Source: Paenibacillus puerhi (GTDB lineage Bacteria > Bacillota > Bacilli > Paenibacillales > NBRC-103111). Taken from it: 64,000 bases of DNA. The notes beneath the pieces were generated by a model, which did no database searches, was not told the DNA's origin, and saw only the letters and a list, made by a program, of their open reading frames with translations. The translations under genes were made by a program, and so were the position numbers. Below are positions 60,649 through 64,000 of the stretch, one piece after another; the stretch's first letter is position 1; each line of letters starts with the position of its first letter. The DNA lies in NCBI RefSeq assembly GCF_009846885.1, contig NZ_WUWM01000030.1:1-64000 (forward strand). Direction: 5' to 3'.

Positions 60649-61614
60649 TTACCACAGGCTGGTTTCGCTCACCCGCCTCGCGATCGCATTGACCGTTACC
60701 AATATGGCGAAATTGATCACGGAGTTGAACAAACCGATCGCTGCGGAGAAGCCATATTCCGCTCCAAGAATGCCGCTTCGGTACACATGAGTCGCAATGA
60801 CATCGGAGGCCTGCATATTCAGCGCATTTTGCAGCAAATATATTTTCTCGAAGCCTACTCCAAGCACACTTCCCATGTTCAATATAAGCAGAATAATCAT
60901 CGTCGGCCGCAGCCCCGGCAGCTGGATATGCCAGATTCGGCGCAGTCTGCTGGCTCCATCCATCTGGGCCGCCTCATGCAGATGAGGATCGATCGCCGCC
61001 AGTGCAGCCAAGTAAATAATGGAGTTCCAGCCCATCTGCTGCCATACGCCGGATAACACATAGACGCTTTTGAACCAGCCCGGATCTGTCAGAAATGCGA
61101 TAGACTCCAGCCCCAACGCGTTAAGCAGATGATTGACAAGACCTGTCTCGGGCGACAGAAAAATAAACAGCAGCCCGACCAACACCACGGTGGACAAAAA
61201 ATGAGGCGCGTACAGAATCGTTTGTACCCACTGCTGCAGTCGCTTTTGCCGGACCTCATGAATCATCAGCGCCAGCAGGATCGGTACCGGGAACCCGGCT
61301 GCAATCTGGTAAATCCCGATCAGCAGCGTGTTTCTTAACAATCTCCAGAAATAGAAGCTTTCGAAAAACCGTTCGAAATGGCTAAAGCCGACCCATGGAC
61401 TTCCCCAGATTCCTTTGGTAGCCAAATAATCCTTGAAGGCAATCTGCACGCCGTACATCGGCACGTATTCGAACACGATAAAGTACAGCATGACCGGAGT
61501 CAGGAGGGCATACAGCTCCCAATTGCTCCATATTTTCCTCCAACGGTTCGTTCGCCGGCCACCTCGCGCTTTCTCCGTGCGATAGCTCTTAGGCTCCAGC
61601 GTCGCTTCGCTCAC
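60649..61614 (-). CDS. Sugar ABC transporter permease (LplB-like)
   Basis: A 321-residue six-helix permease with YIVFEYVPMYGVQIAFKDYL and the EAA-like loop HEAAQMDGASRLRRIWHIQL. I place the start at the GTG at 61614 because GGAGG lies nine bases upstream; the ATG at 61620 overlaps the spacer too closely. First gene of this importer operon, divergent from the membrane AraC regulator that probably controls it. Confidence 0.9.
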   Translation of the reverse strand: MSEATLEPKSYRTEKARGGRRTNRWRKIWSNWELYALLTPVMLYFIVFEYVPMYGVQIAFKDYLATKGIWGSPWVGFSHFERFFESFYFWRLLRNTLLIGIYQIAAGFPVPILLALMIHEVRQKRLQQWVQTILYAPHFLSTVVLVGLLFIFLSPETGLVNHLLNALGLESIAFLTDPGWFKSVYVLSGVWQQMGWNSIIYLAALAAIDPHLHEAAQMDGASRLRRIWHIQLPGLRPTMIILLILNMGSVLGVGFEKIYLLQNALNMQASDVIATHVYRSGILGAEYGFSAAIGLFNSVINFAILVTVNAIARRVSETSLW

Positions 61615-61956
61615 AAGCATTCACCTCCTTCGGTACCTGTTTACGCTCTCGATACTAGCCCGTTGCCAGCCAAAAATAAATTGACTCTTTTTTAGCTGGC
61701 ATACCGTTTCTTCCTTCTTCTCTCCCGGTAAAACCGCTGAATGCTGCGTCATCCCTGGATGATCCGTTACTTCCGAGCCTCTGCTTTAAGGTTTTGTAAA
61801 TGGGTTGCTTGATGGAATTGCAACCTGTTAGCATCAAGTTATAGGCGCGTGTCGATTACGGTACTTCAGCCGAGCGAATCCTACGCGCAGCCTTCGTGAT
61901 CCCGGTGTCGCTGTTTAACATCCTCTATAAGCATCTATGACCTAGGAGGAACTACT
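61615..61956. other. Divergent promoter region of the third importer
   Basis: The 342-base spacer must carry the promoters of both the permease operon and the AraC regulator. I see no strong -35/-10 pair and no cre box. A short inverted repeat GGATGATCC-like sequence lies near 61757, and an imperfect GGGTTGC/GCAACC pair at 61801-61826. Confidence 0.35.
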
Positions 61957-64000
61957 ATGGGCCCAAGCCTAATGAAGCGCAGAACCTTACTTGTCCGCCT
62001 GTTCATGAGCTTCCTGACCATTATTGTGCTGTTGTCCGGATTTAATCTGGTTGTATTCTCTTATTTTCAACGAATCATTCAGCAGGAGATCATCAGTACA
62101 AACCATAACGCGCTCAGTCACGCTTCCGCCGGCTACAAGGCCCATTGGGAACGGCTGAGGACCGTCCTGTTCCAAGCTTATTACGAGCCTTCCCTGGTCG
62201 AATTCAACAGTCAGCTGCTTCCCAAGGAACAGGCCGACGCCAACTATTGGCTTGTTGTCGATATCGTCAAGCGTCTGCGGGAATCCGCCGCTAATCCGAT
62301 CTATTATTTGGACAACCTCATGGTGCTGTACCGATCTAATTCCTTCATGGCGGATAAACAGGGAAGTGCCAGCTCGGTTACCCTGGATGCCCTGCCTGCC
62401 TTCCATCCGCCCTATACGTCCGCCTACTGGCAGGAGCAATTTACCGTTCCCGGCAGCTACCGGCTGCATCCGACCCAGAGCTATCCGCTTGATTCCTTTG
62501 ACTCGAAGACCAAGCCGCTTCTGCCGTTTTCGTTCCAGCTGCCCGGTAGCAATTATATGGTAATCGCTATGGTCGACGTTGAGCGGCTGAACGCCTCCCT
62601 TCTTGGCGATGCTCCGCTTCTCATCGAGTCCCCTGACGGCCAACTGCTGTATCGCTCCTCATCCTCTTTAGAAATAAGCGATTGGCCTGTATTTGCAGAG
62701 GGAGAATCCGCTCGTCTTGCCGGAGATCGGTATTTCTTCACCTATACCGATCCGGATGAAGGCTTGCGCTATGTGACGGCCGTACCGTATGCCGCTATCG
62801 CCGCACAGGTTAATAAGCTCCGAACGGTACAGACGAGCGTTCTTCTCTTGTCTGTCGTTCTCGCACTTAGCTTATCGTATTGGTTCAGTCGCCGACTCCA
62901 CTTGCCGGTCCGACAGATTCTGGCTTCGCTACAGCAGCACGATAGCCATTCTCCCCGGGTACGAACGACCATACGGGAGTTCGATACGATCAGCCGGCAT
63001 ATCGGCAGACTGACGGAGGAGCGCGAACAAATGACGGGCGAGCTGCGCAGCCGGGAAGCTCTGCTCACTCAGTACAGTTATTTGGCGAAGCTGAAGAGCC
63101 TGCATACCGGCATTACCGATTGGCGGGACTTTGTGGATGCGGAGGGACCTTTTTTCCTGGTGCTTTATCAGATGCAGAGCAGGAATCAAGAGCCCCTTAG
63201 CAAATCCATCAAGCGCGGCATTAAGGAGCAGGCCGAGTCGGCACTGTCCGGCTGCGGTCGGCATCTGCATACGTTTCAGATCGAAAATAATCAGCTGATC
63301 TCCATCGTGTTCACTCGGGGACCGGAGGATCGGGCGGACATACAGGAACGACTCTCCGGCCTTAAGGACATGCTGGATCAAGACCGCCGTATGTATCTCG
63401 TCACCATCGCGGTCAGCGCCTTATTCGAGACAGGTTCGGCGCTTAGCACCGCTTATAGTCAGGTGTCCGCTATGCTTCGGCAGGCGCTGCCGCGAGACGA
63501 GACGCAGATTATGACGTCCCTGGATCAAGTGCCCGCTTTATTTGTCTTCTCGGGCGAGCAGGAGCAGGAATTACTCGAGCATTTGAAATCCGGGCATGAA
63601 CGCCTGTCCTTACAGACGCTGCATCGGATGCTGAATGCCATGGAGCGCCGGAACGCTACCTTGCTGCAGGTCAGACTGTTTGCGGAGCATGTGGCCTCCC
63701 GTCTGATCATAACTTTGGAGCAGCAAGAGGTTTCTCCCGATACCCTGCAGCGATTGTCGGTTTCTTCCGAAGACCTGCGCAACTGCTTGACGATGGACGA
63801 ATTCCGAGCGGTGCTTGAATCCTTGGTTACGGCATATGGTCTCATTCTGCAAAGCCATAAGAAGCCGAAGGACGATGTGATTGAGTATGTCCTCCAAACC
63901 ATCGAGCACGGATATGGCGACGACATTTCCCTGGATCAGATCGCCGAACAGCTGCAGCTTTCCAGCGCCTACTTATCCGTATATGTGAAGGAAAAGACCG
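61957..64000 (+). CDS. Membrane AraC-family regulator (cut by right edge)
   Basis: 681 codons are visible, without a stop. The ATG follows AGGAGG by eight bases. Helices near residues 13-35 and about 285-305 flank an extracytoplasmic sensor domain. A long cytoplasmic part follows and the AraC HTH begins at the edge (IEHGYGDDISLDQIAEQLQL, then SSAYLSVYVKEKT). Same architecture as the regulator at 20185-22512, so probably the local activator of the divergent importer at 58048-61614. Start MGPSLMKRRTLLVRLF; an internal ATG six codons on is possible. Confidence 0.88.
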   Translation, partial: MGPSLMKRRTLLVRLFMSFLTIIVLLSGFNLVVFSYFQRIIQQEIISTNHNALSHASAGYKAHWERLRTVLFQAYYEPSLVEFNSQLLPKEQADANYWLVVDIVKRLRESAANPIYYLDNLMVLYRSNSFMADKQGSASSVTLDALPAFHPPYTSAYWQEQFTVPGSYRLHPTQSYPLDSFDSKTKPLLPFSFQLPGSNYMVIAMVDVERLNASLLGDAPLLIESPDGQLLYRSSSSLEISDWPVFAEGESARLAGDRYFFTYTDPDEGLRYVTAVPYAAIAAQVNKLRTVQTSVLLLSVVLALSLSYWFSRRLHLPVRQILASLQQHDSHSPRVRTTIREFDTISRHIGRLTEEREQMTGELRSREALLTQYSYLAKLKSLHTGITDWRDFVDAEGPFFLVLYQMQSRNQEPLSKSIKRGIKEQAESALSGCGRHLHTFQIENNQLISIVFTRGPEDRADIQERLSGLKDMLDQDRRMYLVTIAVSALFETGSALSTAYSQVSAMLRQALPRDETQIMTSLDQVPALFVFSGEQEQELLEHLKSGHERLSLQTLHRMLNAMERRNATLLQVRLFAEHVASRLIITLEQQEVSPDTLQRLSVSSEDLRNCLTMDEFRAVLESLVTAYGLILQSHKKPKDDVIEYVLQTIEHGYGDDISLDQIAEQLQLSSAYLSVYVKEKT

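Noticed and set aside
1-64000. CRISPR arrays, rRNA and tRNA genes
   Set aside because: No regularly spaced repeats and no tRNA or rRNA sequence recognised by eye on either strand.

Overview
The window looks like a chromosomal segment of a Paenibacillus-type, plant-biomass-degrading Firmicute. The reasons are strong AGGAGG ribosome sites, YesM/YesN-type regulators, LplA/LplB/YtcP-type sugar importers without ATPase genes, CcpA (cre) boxes, and an aldouronate/xylan cluster of the type known from Paenibacillus. Most of the window is GC-rich. The first ~4.6 kb is visibly AT-rich and differs in gene content.

Layout. (1) 1-4.65 kb: end of a probable genomic island at the 3' end of guaA. It holds an IS4-type transposase start cut by the window edge, a HEPN/AbiJ-like protein, a DUF6710-like protein, a tyrosine integrase and small coupled reading frames missed by length-based gene calling. 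(2) 4.65-13.3 kb: core genes guaA, a transglutaminase-like protein, DUF58 protein and MoxR ATPase operon, a polysaccharide deacetylase and a small hypothetical. (3) 13.3-20.1 kb: GH31 alpha-xylosidase divergent from an AraC regulator, then a CdaR-like regulator, glycerate kinase and a convergent tartronate-semialdehyde-reductase-type enzyme. (4) 20.2-30.4 kb: a minus-strand locus in which two paralogous, poorly characterised GHL6/GH42-like glycosidases flank a complete LplB-YtcP-LplA importer, followed by a membrane AraC regulator. (5) 30.6-37.6 kb: Bcp peroxiredoxin, a three-gene ABC exporter, an LCP-family wall protein, glutamate-1-semialdehyde aminomutase and a Nif3-like protein. (6) 37.7-52.6 kb: an aldouronate/glucuronoxylan operon: yesN-yesM regulators, lplA-lplB-ytcP importer, GH10 xylanase, GH67 alpha-glucuronidase (broken by a one-base frameshift), a large multidomain GH2 enzyme and GH43. 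(7) 53.3-57.9 kb: glutamate synthase large subunit with a long regulated leader. (8) 58-64 kb: a third orphan sugar importer with a divergent membrane AraC regulator that runs off the right edge.

How the genes work together. Oligosaccharides made outside the cell are probably captured by three separate lipoprotein/permease sets that share an unlinked ATPase. They are then degraded inside the cell by unsecreted glycosidases (GH10, GH67, GH43, GH2, GH31 and the two GHL6-like proteins). Regulation is layered: local AraC/YesMN/CdaR activators for each locus, and CcpA through cre boxes at several promoters. The least described part is the twin GHL6-like locus at 22.5-30.4 kb. It shares an upstream GGGACAT motif with the glycerate kinase gene, which hints that the glycosidase locus and the glycerate branch may be co-regulated.
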